NCBI GenBank assembly: GCA_002427975.1
Contig: DIZT01000147.1
Span: 222 to 6,827, forward strand
Length of the DNA stretch: 6,606 bases
Direction: 5' to 3'
Source: Micrococcaceae bacterium UBA6021
GTDB taxonomy: Bacteria > Actinomycetota > Actinomycetes > Actinomycetales > Micrococcaceae
The translations under genes were made by a program, and so were the position numbers. How positions within the stretch are numbered: position 1 is the stretch's first letter; each line of letters starts with the position of its first letter. The notes below the pieces were generated by a model. The model saw nothing but the letters and a program-made list of their open reading frames with translations, had not been told where the DNA came from and did not search any database. Positions 1 through 6,419 of this stretch are shown here, piece after piece.

Positions 1-76
1 CCAGGACGGCCAGGACGGCCAGTAACTGAAGCACCAGATACTGCCCAGCGAGGGACATCCCTCTTCGTCGAGTCAC
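1..76 (-). CDS. N-terminus of a membrane protein, probably a sensor histidine kinase (partial)
   Basis: Reading leftward from a GTG at 76-74, the frame is open to the window edge and gives a short basic start (V/M-TRRRG) followed by MSLAGQYLVLQLLAVLAVL, the beginning of a transmembrane helix. The GTG is chosen over the in-frame ATG at 58-56 because an AGGAAAG Shine-Dalgarno sequence (complement of 84-90) lies 7 nt upstream of it; the ATG remains possible. An 'MSLA.Q' start running straight into a helix is typical, in my recollection, of actinobacterial CitA/DcuS-type carboxylate-sensing histidine kinases. Such kinases are commonly divergent from tricarboxylate transporter operons, as here. 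Only 25 residues are visible and no catalytic domain can be seen, so the kinase assignment is inferred from context plus N-terminal style. It could be another membrane protein. Confidence 0.55.
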   Translation of the reverse strand, partial: MTRRRGMSLAGQYLVLQLLAVLAVL

Positions 77-260
77 TGTGGTTCTTTCCTCTGCTGCGGT
101 CCGGTCTTCTGGTGGTGGACACTGGCGGCGTACCGGAACTGTACCCCCACGGTACCGGGCCGGACGCCTCGGGCGGTGGCTGCCGGGACGGCCGGTAGGG
201 TCCAGGTGGGACGCCGGAAACGTGAACGCAATGAACTTAACTTTCTCTTCGTACACAAGC

Positions 261-274
261 GTGATGCCCGTCAC
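261..274. promoter_or_regulatory. Candidate CRP/FNR-family (GlxR-like) operator
   Basis: GTGA (261-264) and TCAC (271-274) are separated by exactly 6 nt, matching the core of the CRP-family site TGTGA-N6-TCACA in both half-sites. The outer T and A are not conserved (C on each side). The dyad is centred 73 nt upstream of the tctC start codon, a suitable place for cAMP/CRP control of carboxylate uptake. Eight defined bases can occur by chance, so this is a candidate only. Confidence 0.4.
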
Positions 275-329
275 CCTGGCACCTAGCATCAGTTCACCAG
301 TCAGTCTTGCTGAACAGTTTTTATCGAGA

Positions 330-335
330 AGAGGA
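330..335 (+). promoter_or_regulatory. Shine-Dalgarno sequence of tctC
   Basis: AGAGGA lies 5 nt upstream of the ATG at 341. It fixes this ATG as the start; the next candidate starts lie inside the signal peptide. Confidence 0.75.
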
Positions 336-340
336 ACACC

Positions 341-1351
341 ATGCGCCAGATCCGCGCATTGCGAATCGCCGCCGTCGCTGCCGGCATCGCCCTGATGGCC
401 ACCGGCTGCGGTGCCACCGGGAAAAGCTCCACCGACTCCGCCACCTCCGGCAGTGCCGCCGGTCCGGTGACCGGGCTCCAGATCATGGTCCCCAACACTC
501 CCGGCGGTGGCTACGACACCACCGCCCGCGTGGCCGCGAAGGTCCTCGACGACCAGAAGATCGCCACCAACACCGAAGTCTTCAACCTCGCCGGCGCCGG
601 CGGAACCGTGGGACTGGCCCGCGTGGTCAACGAAAAGGGCAACGGAGACCTCGCCATGCTCATGGGCCTGGGCGTGGTGGGCGCCAGCTACACCAACAAG
701 TCCGAGTCCAAGCTGACGGACACCACTCCGCTGGCCAAGCTCATCGAAGAGCCCGGCGCCATCATGGTCAACAAGGACTCACCTTTCAAGACCATCGATG
801 ACCTGGTCACCGCCTGGAAGGCCAACCCGGGTTCCATCAGTGTTGGCGGCGGCTCCTCCCCCGGCGGCCCGGACCACCTGCTGCCCATGCAGCTTGCGGG
901 CGCCCTGGGAATCGATGCCACCAAGGTGAACTTCGTGTCCTACGACGGCGGCGGAGACCTCCTCCCGGCCATCCTGGGCAACAAAGTGGGCTTTGCAGCA
1001 TCCGGCGCCGGAGAGTACCTCAAGCAGATCGAATCCGGTGAGGTCCGTGTCCTGGCAACCAGCGGCGAGAAGCGCCTCGACGGTGTGGATGCCCCCACGC
1101 TGAAGGAATCCAACATTGACCTGGTATTCAGCAACTGGCGCGGCCTGGTGGCGCCTCCCGGAATCAGCGACGCCGACAAAGCCAAGCTGATCAGCGCCAT
1201 CGAGAAGATGCACAGCAGCGCCGCGTGGCAGGAAGCCCTCAAGACGCACAGCTGGACCGATGCCTTCGTCACCGGCGACAAGTTCGCTGCCTTTCTGGCA
1301 GAGCAGGACAAGCGGGTGGCCGACGTCCTCACGAAGCTTGGGCTGGCGTGA
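341..1351 (+). CDS. tctC: Tripartite tricarboxylate transporter substrate-binding lipoprotein TctC
   Basis: Encodes 336 residues, close to the usual size of the TctC/Bug family. It is the extracytoplasmic binding protein that captures a carboxylate and delivers it to TctBA. The N-terminus is a lipoprotein signal: basic n-region (RQIRALR), hydrophobic core, then lipobox ATG|C with Cys23 as the lipidation site, followed by a Ser/Thr/Gly-rich linker (residues 24-45). The family fold begins with the strand LQIMVP and the ligand-loop motif PNTPGGGYDTTAR (51-63). It continues with NLAGAGGTVGLARV (82-95) and the second-lobe loop GGGSSPGGPDHL (169-180), which resembles the second ligand-contacting loop of Bug proteins. 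It is first in the operon and overlaps tctB by 4 nt (GTGA). The family is certain. The substrate is not: Bug proteins bind citrate and many other carboxylates, and sequence alone does not decide. Confidence 0.93.
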   Translation: MRQIRALRIAAVAAGIALMATGCGATGKSSTDSATSGSAAGPVTGLQIMVPNTPGGGYDTTARVAAKVLDDQKIATNTEVFNLAGAGGTVGLARVVNEKGNGDLAMLMGLGVVGASYTNKSESKLTDTTPLAKLIEEPGAIMVNKDSPFKTIDDLVTAWKANPGSISVGGGSSPGGPDHLLPMQLAGALGIDATKVNFVSYDGGGDLLPAILGNKVGFAASGAGEYLKQIESGEVRVLATSGEKRLDGVDAPTLKESNIDLVFSNWRGLVAPPGISDADKAKLISAIEKMHSSAAWQEALKTHSWTDAFVTGDKFAAFLAEQDKRVADVLTKLGLA

Positions 1352-1860
1352 GTTCCTCACCCTCTTTGGCCTCCAGGCTCAAAGGCCGCTCCGAGCTGGG
1401 GGTTGCCCTCCTGCTCGGAGCGGTCGGGGTGGTGGTCCTCGTGGACGCCATCGGCCTGGTGACTCCGTACTCCAAAACGGACCCGGTAGGCCCAAAAACT
1501 ATTCCCTTCGTGGTGGCCGGCCTCCTGCTGGTCTGCGCCGTGCTGCTGGCCATCAATGTGATCCGCGGCGGCCAGGGTGAAGCTGAAGGCGGCGAGGACG
1601 TGGACCTCACGCACCCCGCGGACTGGAAGACGGTCCTGCCGCTGGCCGGCGTCTTCATCGCCAACATCCTGCTCATTGACTGGGCGGGCTGGGTGATTTC
1701 GGGAACAGTCCTGTTCTGGGGCAGCCTGCTGGCACTCGGCAGCCGGCATTACGTCCGCGACGGCCTCATCGCTGCGGCCCTGTCCCTGCTCACTTTTTAT
1801 GGCTTCTACCTTGGCCTTGGCATTGCACTGCCGGCCGGGCTCCTGGAAGGGATTCTCTGA
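1348..1860 (+). CDS. tctB: Tripartite tricarboxylate transporter small membrane subunit TctB
   Basis: Encodes 170 residues from a GTG that overlaps the tctC stop in the arrangement GTGA. The open frame extends further upstream to an ATG at 1225, but that start would overlap tctC by more than 120 nt and add a non-membrane segment, so the coupled GTG is preferred. About four hydrophobic segments are visible (near residues 17-38, 53-72, 96-130 and 140-166), with an acidic cytoplasmic-type loop between (76-92). The motif [13 protein letters not shown] (45-57) corresponds to the conserved 'GP..FP' signature after the first helix of TctB proteins. The family is poorly conserved and works as the small partner of TctA. 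Position between tctC and tctA supports the call strongly. The tctA start codon overlaps its stop by 1 nt. Confidence 0.88.
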   Translation: MSSSPSLASRLKGRSELGVALLLGAVGVVVLVDAIGLVTPYSKTDPVGPKTIPFVVAGLLLVCAVLLAINVIRGGQGEAEGGEDVDLTHPADWKTVLPLAGVFIANILLIDWAGWVISGTVLFWGSLLALGSRHYVRDGLIAAALSLLTFYGFYLGLGIALPAGLLEGIL

Positions 1861-3482
1861 TGGATGTCTTTTCCTCCCTGATGGACGGTTTCGCCACCGC
1901 CCTGACCCCCATGAATTTCCTCTACGCCGTGATCGGCGTTGTGCTGGGTACCGCCGTCGGCGTGCTGCCCGGCCTGGGCCCGGCCATGACAGTTGCGCTC
2001 CTGCTCCCCGTCACGTATGCCCTGGAACCCACCAGCGCGTTCATTATGTTCGCCGGCATCTACTACGGCGGCATGTACGGCGGCTCCACCACCTCCATCC
2101 TGCTAAATACGCCGGGCGAATCGTCATCGGTGGTTACCGCCATCGAAGGCAACAAGATGGCCAAAGCGGGACGCGCGGCACAGGCTCTGGCGACGGCGGC
2201 GATTGGCTCGTTCGTTGCCGGCACCATTGGCACCGCCCTCCTCGCCGTCTGCGCACCGATCGTGGTGAAGTTCGCCGTCAGCCTGGGCGCACCCAGCTAC
2301 ATGGCCATCATGGTCCTGGCGCTCCTCGCCGTCACAGCCGTCCTGGGATCGTCCCGGCTCCGCGGCTTCGCTTCCCTTGGCCTGGGACTCGCGATCGGCC
2401 TGGTGGGCATGGACGCCGTGACAGGCCAGCGCCGGCTGACGTTTGGCCAACCGCTCCTGGCGGACGGTCTGGACATCGTGGTGGTGGCCGTGGCGATCTT
2501 CGCTGTGGGTGAAGCCCTCTGGGTTGCCGCGCACCTGCGCCGGACCCCCATGCAGATCATTCCGGTGGGACAGCCCTGGATGGGCAAAGAGGACTGGAAG
2601 CGGTCCTGGAAGCCCTGGCTCCGCGGAACGGCCCTCGGCTTCCCCTTCGGCGCACTTCCGGCCGGCGGCGCCGAGATCCCCACGTTCCTCTCCTACATCA
2701 CGGAAAAGCGCCTCACCAAGCACCCTGAAGAGTTCGGCAAGGGTGCCATCGAGGGCGTCGCCGGTCCTGAAGCGGCGAACAACGCCGCAGCCGCGGGAAC
2801 GTTGACCCCCATGCTTGCCCTGGGTTTGCCCACCAACGCAACGGCGGCCGTGATGCTGGCGGCTTTCACCTCCTATGGCATCCAGCCCGGTCCGCAGCTG
2901 TTCGCGACCGAGGGACCACTGGTTTGGGCCCTGATCGCCAGCCTCTTCATTGGCAACTTCCTGCTGCTGATCATCAACCTTCCCCTGGCGCCGGTGTGGG
3001 CCAAGCTCCTGCAGCTCCCCCGGCCCTACCTCTACGCGGGGATCCTGTTCTTCGCCACGCTGGGCGCCTATTCGGTGAACCTGCAGGCGTTTGACCTGGC
3101 GATCCTGCTGGTGGTGGGTGCCCTCGGATTCATGATGAGGCGCTTCGGGCTTCCCGTGCTCCCGCTGGTCCTTGGCGTGATCCTGGGGCCGCGCCTGGAA
3201 AAGCAGCTCCGGCAGACGCTGCAGCTCTCCGCGGGCGACCCGGCCGGCCTCTGGAGCGAGCCGATCGCCGTCGTCATTTACATCATCGTGGCGGTTATCC
3301 TCATCTGGCCGCTGCTCTACAAGCTGTGGCGCCGGAACCGCCCGGCCGCAGCGCCGGTCTCAGTGCCGGTTGCGGCGCCGGTTGCAGCGGTCACGCGAAA
3401 CGACGGCGGCCACGCCACCAACGTCCCCTCAGCCAACGTCCCGGACCGCAACGGTCCCCCTGAATCAAAGGAACAGCCATGA
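1860..3482 (+). CDS. tctA: Tripartite tricarboxylate transporter large membrane subunit TctA
   Basis: Encodes 540 residues with about a dozen hydrophobic segments; this is the translocating subunit of the cation-coupled carboxylate importer. Family hallmarks are present in order: [20 protein letters not shown] (34-53), [20 protein letters not shown] (68-87), [17 protein letters not shown] from 268, [13 protein letters not shown] (298-310) and [10 protein letters not shown] (321-330). The ATG overlaps the tctB TGA by one base (TGATG), and GGAAGGGA (1845-1852) gives a good ribosome site 7 nt upstream. It is longer than the roughly 500 residues typical of TctA because residues 491-540 form a soluble Ala/Pro/Val-rich, low-complexity C-terminal tail after the last helix. 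The 3' end overlaps the following stress-protein gene by 4 nt (ATGA), so the operon is translationally coupled throughout. Confidence 0.95.
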   Translation: MDVFSSLMDGFATALTPMNFLYAVIGVVLGTAVGVLPGLGPAMTVALLLPVTYALEPTSAFIMFAGIYYGGMYGGSTTSILLNTPGESSSVVTAIEGNKMAKAGRAAQALATAAIGSFVAGTIGTALLAVCAPIVVKFAVSLGAPSYMAIMVLALLAVTAVLGSSRLRGFASLGLGLAIGLVGMDAVTGQRRLTFGQPLLADGLDIVVVAVAIFAVGEALWVAAHLRRTPMQIIPVGQPWMGKEDWKRSWKPWLRGTALGFPFGALPAGGAEIPTFLSYITEKRLTKHPEEFGKGAIEGVAGPEAANNAAAAGTLTPMLALGLPTNATAAVMLAAFTSYGIQPGPQLFATEGPLVWALIASLFIGNFLLLIINLPLAPVWAKLLQLPRPYLYAGILFFATLGAYSVNLQAFDLAILLVVGALGFMMRRFGLPVLPLVLGVILGPRLEKQLRQTLQLSAGDPAGLWSEPIAVVIYIIVAVILIWPLLYKLWRRNRPAAAPVSVPVAAPVAAVTRNDGGHATNVPSANVPDRNGPPESKEQP

Positions 3483-3880
3483 CCATTGTTGTTGGCTACG
3501 TGCCTACCCCCGAGGGTGAAGCCGCGCTGACCCAGGCCATCACGGAAGCCCGTAAAGCCAGCACCACGCTGCTGGTCATCAACTCCTCCAAGGGCGACGC
3601 CCCGGTGGACACCCGGTACGCACAGGAACCCGAGATGCAGGGCATCGAGGGCCGCCTGGCCGCCCAGGGGATCGACCATGTCATCAAGCAACCGGTCCGG
3701 GGCCACGACGCTGCCGCGGAGGTCCTGGACGCCGCTGAGGAGCACAAGGCTGACCTGATTGTGATCGGCCTGCGCCGCCGGACGCCGGTGGGCAAACTGA
3801 TCATGGGAAGCACCTCCCAACGGATCCTGCTGGAGGCTGATTGTCCCGTCCTGGCCGTCAAGGCGAGCATGGCGGGCTGA
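3479..3880 (+). CDS. Universal stress protein (UspA family), last gene of the tct operon
   Basis: Encodes 133 residues, one Usp domain. The first strand [16 protein letters not shown] (2-17) is followed by the helix that carries TQAITEARK. The C-terminal nucleotide-loop region reads [20 protein letters not shown] (97-116), ending in the typical strand CPVLAVK (122-128). The family ATP motif is G-x2-G-x9-G-(S/T); here it is G97-x2-R100-x9-G110-S111, so the second glycine is an arginine. The usual early Asp of 'VD.S' is also absent (VGYVPT). Nucleotide binding is therefore uncertain, although this variant looks familiar from other actinobacterial Usp proteins. The ATG overlaps the tctA stop (ATGA) and AAAGGA (3467-3472) precedes it. 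Coupling to the transporter suggests a regulatory or accessory role, like TeaD beside the TRAP transporter TeaABC; that role is inferred. Confidence 0.9.
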   Translation: MTIVVGYVPTPEGEAALTQAITEARKASTTLLVINSSKGDAPVDTRYAQEPEMQGIEGRLAAQGIDHVIKQPVRGHDAAAEVLDAAEEHKADLIVIGLRRRTPVGKLIMGSTSQRILLEADCPVLAVKASMAG

Positions 3881-3902
3881 TTCGGGCGCCACGTTCTTCC
3901 AT

Positions 3903-3965
3903 CCGAAGATTGTTCGCGAGACCACACCTTGACGGCGCGGTTCTGCGAACAAGCTTCGGTTTTTT
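3903..3965 (+). terminator. Rho-independent terminator of the tctCBA-usp operon
   Basis: The arm CCGAAGATTGTTCGC (3903-3917) pairs with GCGAACAAGCTTCGG (3945-3959) at 14 of 15 positions; the exception is A3909 against G3953. Further imperfect inner pairing (for example ACC 3921-3923 with GGT 3939-3941) shortens the loop. Six T residues follow at once (3960-3965). It starts 22 nt after the usp stop, so it is well placed to end the operon. Confidence 0.85.
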
Positions 3966-4064
3966 GTCACCTGAGCGCTTAGATAGCAGTCATCTGACAT
4001 CCGTGGTGCTGTTGCCGGTACGGTTGTACGAGCCCTTTGGCACGAAACACAGAAAGTTCGGCAC
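3966..4064 (+). promoter_or_regulatory. Upstream region of the 85-residue protein gene
   Basis: About 100 nt lie between the operon terminator and the next plus-strand start, so this small gene probably has its own promoter. The stretch is less GC-rich than the coding regions around it. I found no pair of -35/-10 boxes at good spacing. The only ribosome-site candidate is AGAAAG (4051-4056), 8 nt before the ATG. Confidence 0.4.
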
Positions 4065-4322
4065 ATGAATACAGCTACTTTGGAACGCCCCCTGGCCGCA
4101 GTTGCGGCCGTCGAGTCCCCCGCTCCCTTGTCCATCGACCTGCAGTTTTCCACTGCTCACGAGATGCACGAAGGCCTTGAAAAGGCCGTTGCCACGCTGA
4201 TCGAACCGGCAACAGACGCAGCCTGCGGCATCCTTGTGACGCGGCTGCGCCCCGGACGCTTCACGGTGGCCCTGGACGAGTCAGTCCCCTTCGGTGAGAC
4301 CTACGAAAGCATCGCGGCCTGA
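4065..4322 (+). CDS. Small protein of unknown function (85 aa)
   Basis: An 85-residue product with no signal peptide, no membrane segment and no cysteine pair or metal motif. The first 22 residues are rich in Ala, Pro and Val (MNTATLERPLAAVAAVESPA) and are probably disordered. The rest (about 23-85) looks like a compact alpha/beta domain, with a helix around HEMHEGLEKAVATLIEP and strands around CGILVTRLRPGRFTVALDE. It is acidic overall. Evidence that it is real: codon positions show the same GC3 bias as neighbouring genes, there is an AGAAAG upstream, and it is bracketed by an upstream terminator (3903-3965) and a downstream hairpin (4360-4398). I do not recognise the family and give no function. 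It resembles in style the small conserved hypotheticals of Arthrobacter relatives. Confidence 0.72.
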   Translation: MNTATLERPLAAVAAVESPAPLSIDLQFSTAHEMHEGLEKAVATLIEPATDAACGILVTRLRPGRFTVALDESVPFGETYESIAA

Positions 4323-4353
4323 TTCGATTCGGCCTTGGATCCACCCGCGATCC

Positions 4354-4406
4354 ACGCAAGAGTCCCTGCGGTCCGGTACCACCGGACCGCAGGGACTCGT
4401 TTGCGT
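4354..4406. terminator. Strong hairpin between convergent genes, probable shared terminator
   Basis: GAGTCCCTGCGGTCCGGT (4360-4377) and ACCGGACCGCAGGGACTC (4381-4398) are perfect reverse complements, an 18-bp stem with a 3-nt loop. The pairing resumes outside a 2-nt bulge (ACGCAA 4354-4359 with TTGCGT 4401-4406). It starts 31 nt after the stop of the plus-strand gene and 27 nt separate its 18-bp core from the end of the minus-strand gene, so it can serve both. On the plus side the sequence after the core is moderately T-rich (GTTTGCGTTTCTGG). No T-run follows in the minus direction, so termination there is less sure. Confidence 0.75.
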
Positions 4407-4425
4407 TTCTGGTCTTGCGAACTTG

Positions 4426-4698
4426 CTAGCTCCTGCGAACCGTTACACCATCGGATTTAAGGAAAAGCTCCTTTTCTGACGGCGCCGCCGGCACGAGCCA
4501 GAGCACGTTCCCGCTTTGCGATACTTCTTCCACAACGCCGTCCGCAATGACGTGCGCGTGTTTGATAATTTCCACTTGGTCCCCGGCCCTGAGTGTTCCC
4601 CAGTCCGAGATGGTGGCCGAGTGGACATTTCGCCTCGACAGGACAGCCCCACGTGCTTTCATTTGAACTTCTACCCCTTTGTATACGTCCTGCGCCAC
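4426..4698 (-). CDS. Small protein of unknown function (90 aa; 78 aa from the internal start)
   Basis: A leftward frame of 90 codons from GTG at 4698-4696 to TAG at 4428-4426. GAGG lies only 2 nt before the GTG, too close for a good ribosome site. An internal ATG at 4662-4660 (residue 13) has AAAGGGG 11 nt upstream, so a 78-residue product is a real alternative. There is no signal peptide, membrane segment or cysteine. The middle (VHSATISDWGTLRAGDQVEI and the following VIADGVVEEVSQSGNVLWLV) alternates hydrophobic and polar residues with a turn at RAGD, suggesting a small beta-barrel, perhaps SH3-like; this is a guess from pattern. Codon use is less GC3-biased than in hutH or tctA (many GTA, AAA, CAA, ATT, GTT codons), which may mean a younger or weakly expressed gene. 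I do not recognise the family. Confidence 0.65.
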   Translation of the reverse strand: MAQDVYKGVEVQMKARGAVLSRRNVHSATISDWGTLRAGDQVEIIKHAHVIADGVVEEVSQSGNVLWLVPAAPSEKELFLKSDGVTVRRS

Positions 4699-4715
4699 AG
4701 CCTCGTTGATGTGAC

Positions 4716-4743
4716 TTCTACTACACCTTCAGTTCTACTACAC
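4716..4743. repeat. 11-bp direct repeat upstream of the 90-aa gene
   Basis: TTCTACTACAC occurs at 4716-4726 and again at 4733-4743, a 17-bp period. On the minus strand the units read GTGTAGTAGAA and lie 18-45 nt upstream of the GTG start. The match is perfect over 11 bp. The position in a short promoter-sized gap suggests a regulator site, but a chance or slippage origin cannot be excluded. Confidence 0.6.
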
Positions 4744-4751
4744 TTCCCGGC

Positions 4752-4783
4752 GTCGAAATGTGCGTGTTGCACCATATTTCGAC
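4752..4783. repeat. 8-bp inverted repeat between hutH and the 90-aa gene
   Basis: GTCGAAAT (4752-4759) and ATTTCGAC (4776-4783) are perfect reverse complements with a 16-nt spacer. Inside, GTGC (4760-4763) pairs with GCAC (4769-4772), leaving a 3-nt bulge. It lies 41 nt after the hutH stop and 54 nt before the next leftward start. It could be a weak terminator of hutH (no T-run follows) or an operator of the small gene. Confidence 0.5.
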
Positions 4784-4823
4784 ATTGGTGGAAATTGGCG
4801 GCAGCACCGAAGAATATTCCCAT

Positions 4824-6416
4824 TCAGGCAAGGATCCCGACGGCGGATTCGGCGGCCTCCCGCACCTTGCCGGAGGCAACCAGACGGTCAGCCGCCTCCA
4901 GTTCCGGCGACAGGAACCGGTCGGTTCCGGGGCCTTCGACGACGGACCGCAGCACCCCGATCACGGCGGCGCCTGCCGGGCCCGGGGTGAGTTCGCCGTC
5001 GGACAGCTGGGTGCGCATATCAATGGCCCGTGCGCTCGTGACGAGCTCAATGGCCAGGACGCGGCGGAGGTTCTCCACGGCCTTGCGCAGCTTCCGGGCC
5101 GCATGCCAGCCCATGGACACGTGGTCTTCCTGCATGGCGGAGCTGGGAATAGAATCCACCGACGCCGGGACGGCCAGGCGCTTGTTGTCAGAGACCAGCC
5201 CGGCCTGCGTGTACTGCGCGATCATCAAGCCCGAGTCCACGCCCGGATCCGCGGCCAGGAACGCCGGCAGTCCGTGCGACCGCGCCGGGTCGAGCATCCG
5301 GTCCGTCCGGCGTTCGGCGATGGAGCTCAGATCCGCCACCGCGATGGCCAGGAAGTCGAGCACATAGGCCACGGGTGCGCCGTGGAAATTGCCGTTGGAG
5401 CTCACCCGTCCGTCGGGCAGGACTACCGGGTTATCGATCGCCGCGGCGAGCTCACGGGATGCCACCAGGGCGGCGTAGTCCACCGTGTCCCGGGCGGCGC
5501 CGGCAACCTGGGGTGCGCAGCGCAGCGAGTAAGCGTCCTGGACTTTGGAATCCCCTACCCGGTGCGAGGCCACGATCGGCGAGTTCGACAGCACGCGCAA
5601 CATGTTGTCCGCGCTGGCGGCCTGCCCGGGGTGCGGACGCAGCGCCGCATGCAGCTCCGGCACGAAGACCTGGTCTGTGCCCAGCAGTGCCTCGACACTG
5701 AGCGCGGCAGTGATGTCCGCCGTCGTCAGCAGTTGACGAAGGTCTGCAATGGCCATCAGGAGCATGCCCAGCATTCCCTCCGTGCCGTTGACCAGCGCCA
5801 GGCCTTCCTTCTCGGCGAGGGTGACCGGTTCTATGCCGTGCGCGGCGAGCAGCCCGGCGACAGGCGCCTCACCCCGCCCGCCGTACGTCACGCCGTCGGG
5901 CCCTTCCGCCTGCCCCTCGCCCATCAGCACCAGGGCGCAGTGGGACAGCGGGGCAAGATCGCCCGAGCAGCCGAGCGAGCCGAATTCGCGGACCACGGGC
6001 GTGATGCCGGCGTTGAGGACGTCCACCATGGTCTGCAGGACCACGGGGCGGACGCCGGTGCGGCCGGATGCGAGGGTTTTTGCGCGGAGGAACATGATGC
6101 CGCGGACCACTTCGCGTTCCACGGCCGGGCCCATGCCTGCGGCGTGGCTGCGGATGAGCGACTTCTGCAGCTGGGTGCGCAGCTCGGTGGGAATGTGGCG
6201 GTTGGCGAGCGCGCCGAATCCGGTGGAGATGCCGTACGCGGGCGTCTCACTGTTCGCGAGCTCGTCGATGTGGGCGCGGACCTTCGCCACCGTGTCCAGC
6301 GCTTCCTGGGCGATGGTCACCTGTGCGTTGTGGCGTGCGACGGCGACAAGGTCCTCAGGCGTGACGCCGGACGAGCCGAGGGTGACAGTGACGGGTGCGT
6401 GGGTTGTGATCGTCAT
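4824..6416 (-). CDS. hutH: Histidine ammonia-lyase (histidase)
   Basis: Encodes 530 residues, near the 500-530 usual for the family. It removes ammonia from L-histidine to give trans-urocanate, the first step of histidine use, in the cytoplasm as a homotetramer. The MIO cofactor motif reads GSLGCSGDLAPLSH (146-159): Cys150-Ser151-Gly152 would cyclise, with Cys instead of the usual Ala, a variant allowed in the PAL/histidase signature. Other expected active-site segments are present: YGISTGFG (61-68), LVNGTEG (208-214, Asn210), QDAYSLRCAPQ (293-303, with Tyr296 and Arg299), GNFHG (342-346) and QEDHVSM (429-435, Glu430). The ATG at 6416-6414 is chosen because AGGA precedes it and homologues begin near here. 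An in-frame TTG at 6470 would start inside the loop of a long hairpin. It follows hutU by 114 nt on the same strand, consistent with a hut operon. Confidence 0.96.
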   Translation of the reverse strand: MTITTHAPVTVTLGSSGVTPEDLVAVARHNAQVTIAQEALDTVAKVRAHIDELANSETPAYGISTGFGALANRHIPTELRTQLQKSLIRSHAAGMGPAVEREVVRGIMFLRAKTLASGRTGVRPVVLQTMVDVLNAGITPVVREFGSLGCSGDLAPLSHCALVLMGEGQAEGPDGVTYGGRGEAPVAGLLAAHGIEPVTLAEKEGLALVNGTEGMLGMLLMAIADLRQLLTTADITAALSVEALLGTDQVFVPELHAALRPHPGQAASADNMLRVLSNSPIVASHRVGDSKVQDAYSLRCAPQVAGAARDTVDYAALVASRELAAAIDNPVVLPDGRVSSNGNFHGAPVAYVLDFLAIAVADLSSIAERRTDRMLDPARSHGLPAFLAADPGVDSGLMIAQYTQAGLVSDNKRLAVPASVDSIPSSAMQEDHVSMGWHAARKLRKAVENLRRVLAIELVTSARAIDMRTQLSDGELTPGPAGAAVIGVLRSVVEGPGTDRFLSPELEAADRLVASGKVREAAESAVGILA

Positions 6417-6419
6417 GAT

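Larger units (their letters stand above)
77..340. promoter_or_regulatory. Divergent intergenic region, kinase-like gene / tctC
   Basis: This 264-nt non-coding gap separates the start of the leftward gene from tctC and must hold the promoters of both. The half near tctC (about 220-325) is clearly less GC-rich than the rest, as expected for a promoter. It contains a GTGA-N6-TCAC dyad (261-274), four copies of TGAAC/GTTCA (223-227, 232-236, 292-296, 311-315) and a TAGCAT (284-289) that could be a -10 box, although no good -35 sits 16-18 nt upstream. The half near the kinase gene is GC-rich, with a small GTACCG/CGGTAC inverted pair (130-135, 150-155). I see no convincing small gene here. Confidence 0.6.

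Noticed and set aside
1..22. Tandem CCAGGACGG repeat at the window start
   Set aside because: It is explained by codons for Leu-Ala-Val-Leu-Ala-Val in the transmembrane helix of the leftward gene.
270..302. Possible PHO-box-like 11-bp units (GTCACC, GTTCACC) before tctC
   Set aside because: Only one unit matches the GTTCACC consensus well, and the spacing between matches is 22-23 nt with no good middle unit.
307..801. A plus-strand frame overlapping the start of tctC
   Set aside because: The product is almost only Arg, His, Gly and Pro, typical of an off-frame reading of a GC-rich gene, and tctC covers the region with a clear lipoprotein signal.
1225..1347. An upstream ATG extension of tctB
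   Set aside because: It would lie wholly inside tctC and add an unrelated polar segment. The GTG overlapping the tctC stop is the usual coupled arrangement.
3317..4153. A 278-codon minus-strand frame opposite the end of tctA and the usp gene
   Set aside because: It runs across the operon terminator and both real genes, has low-complexity composition and no ribosome site. The plus-strand genes have clear families.
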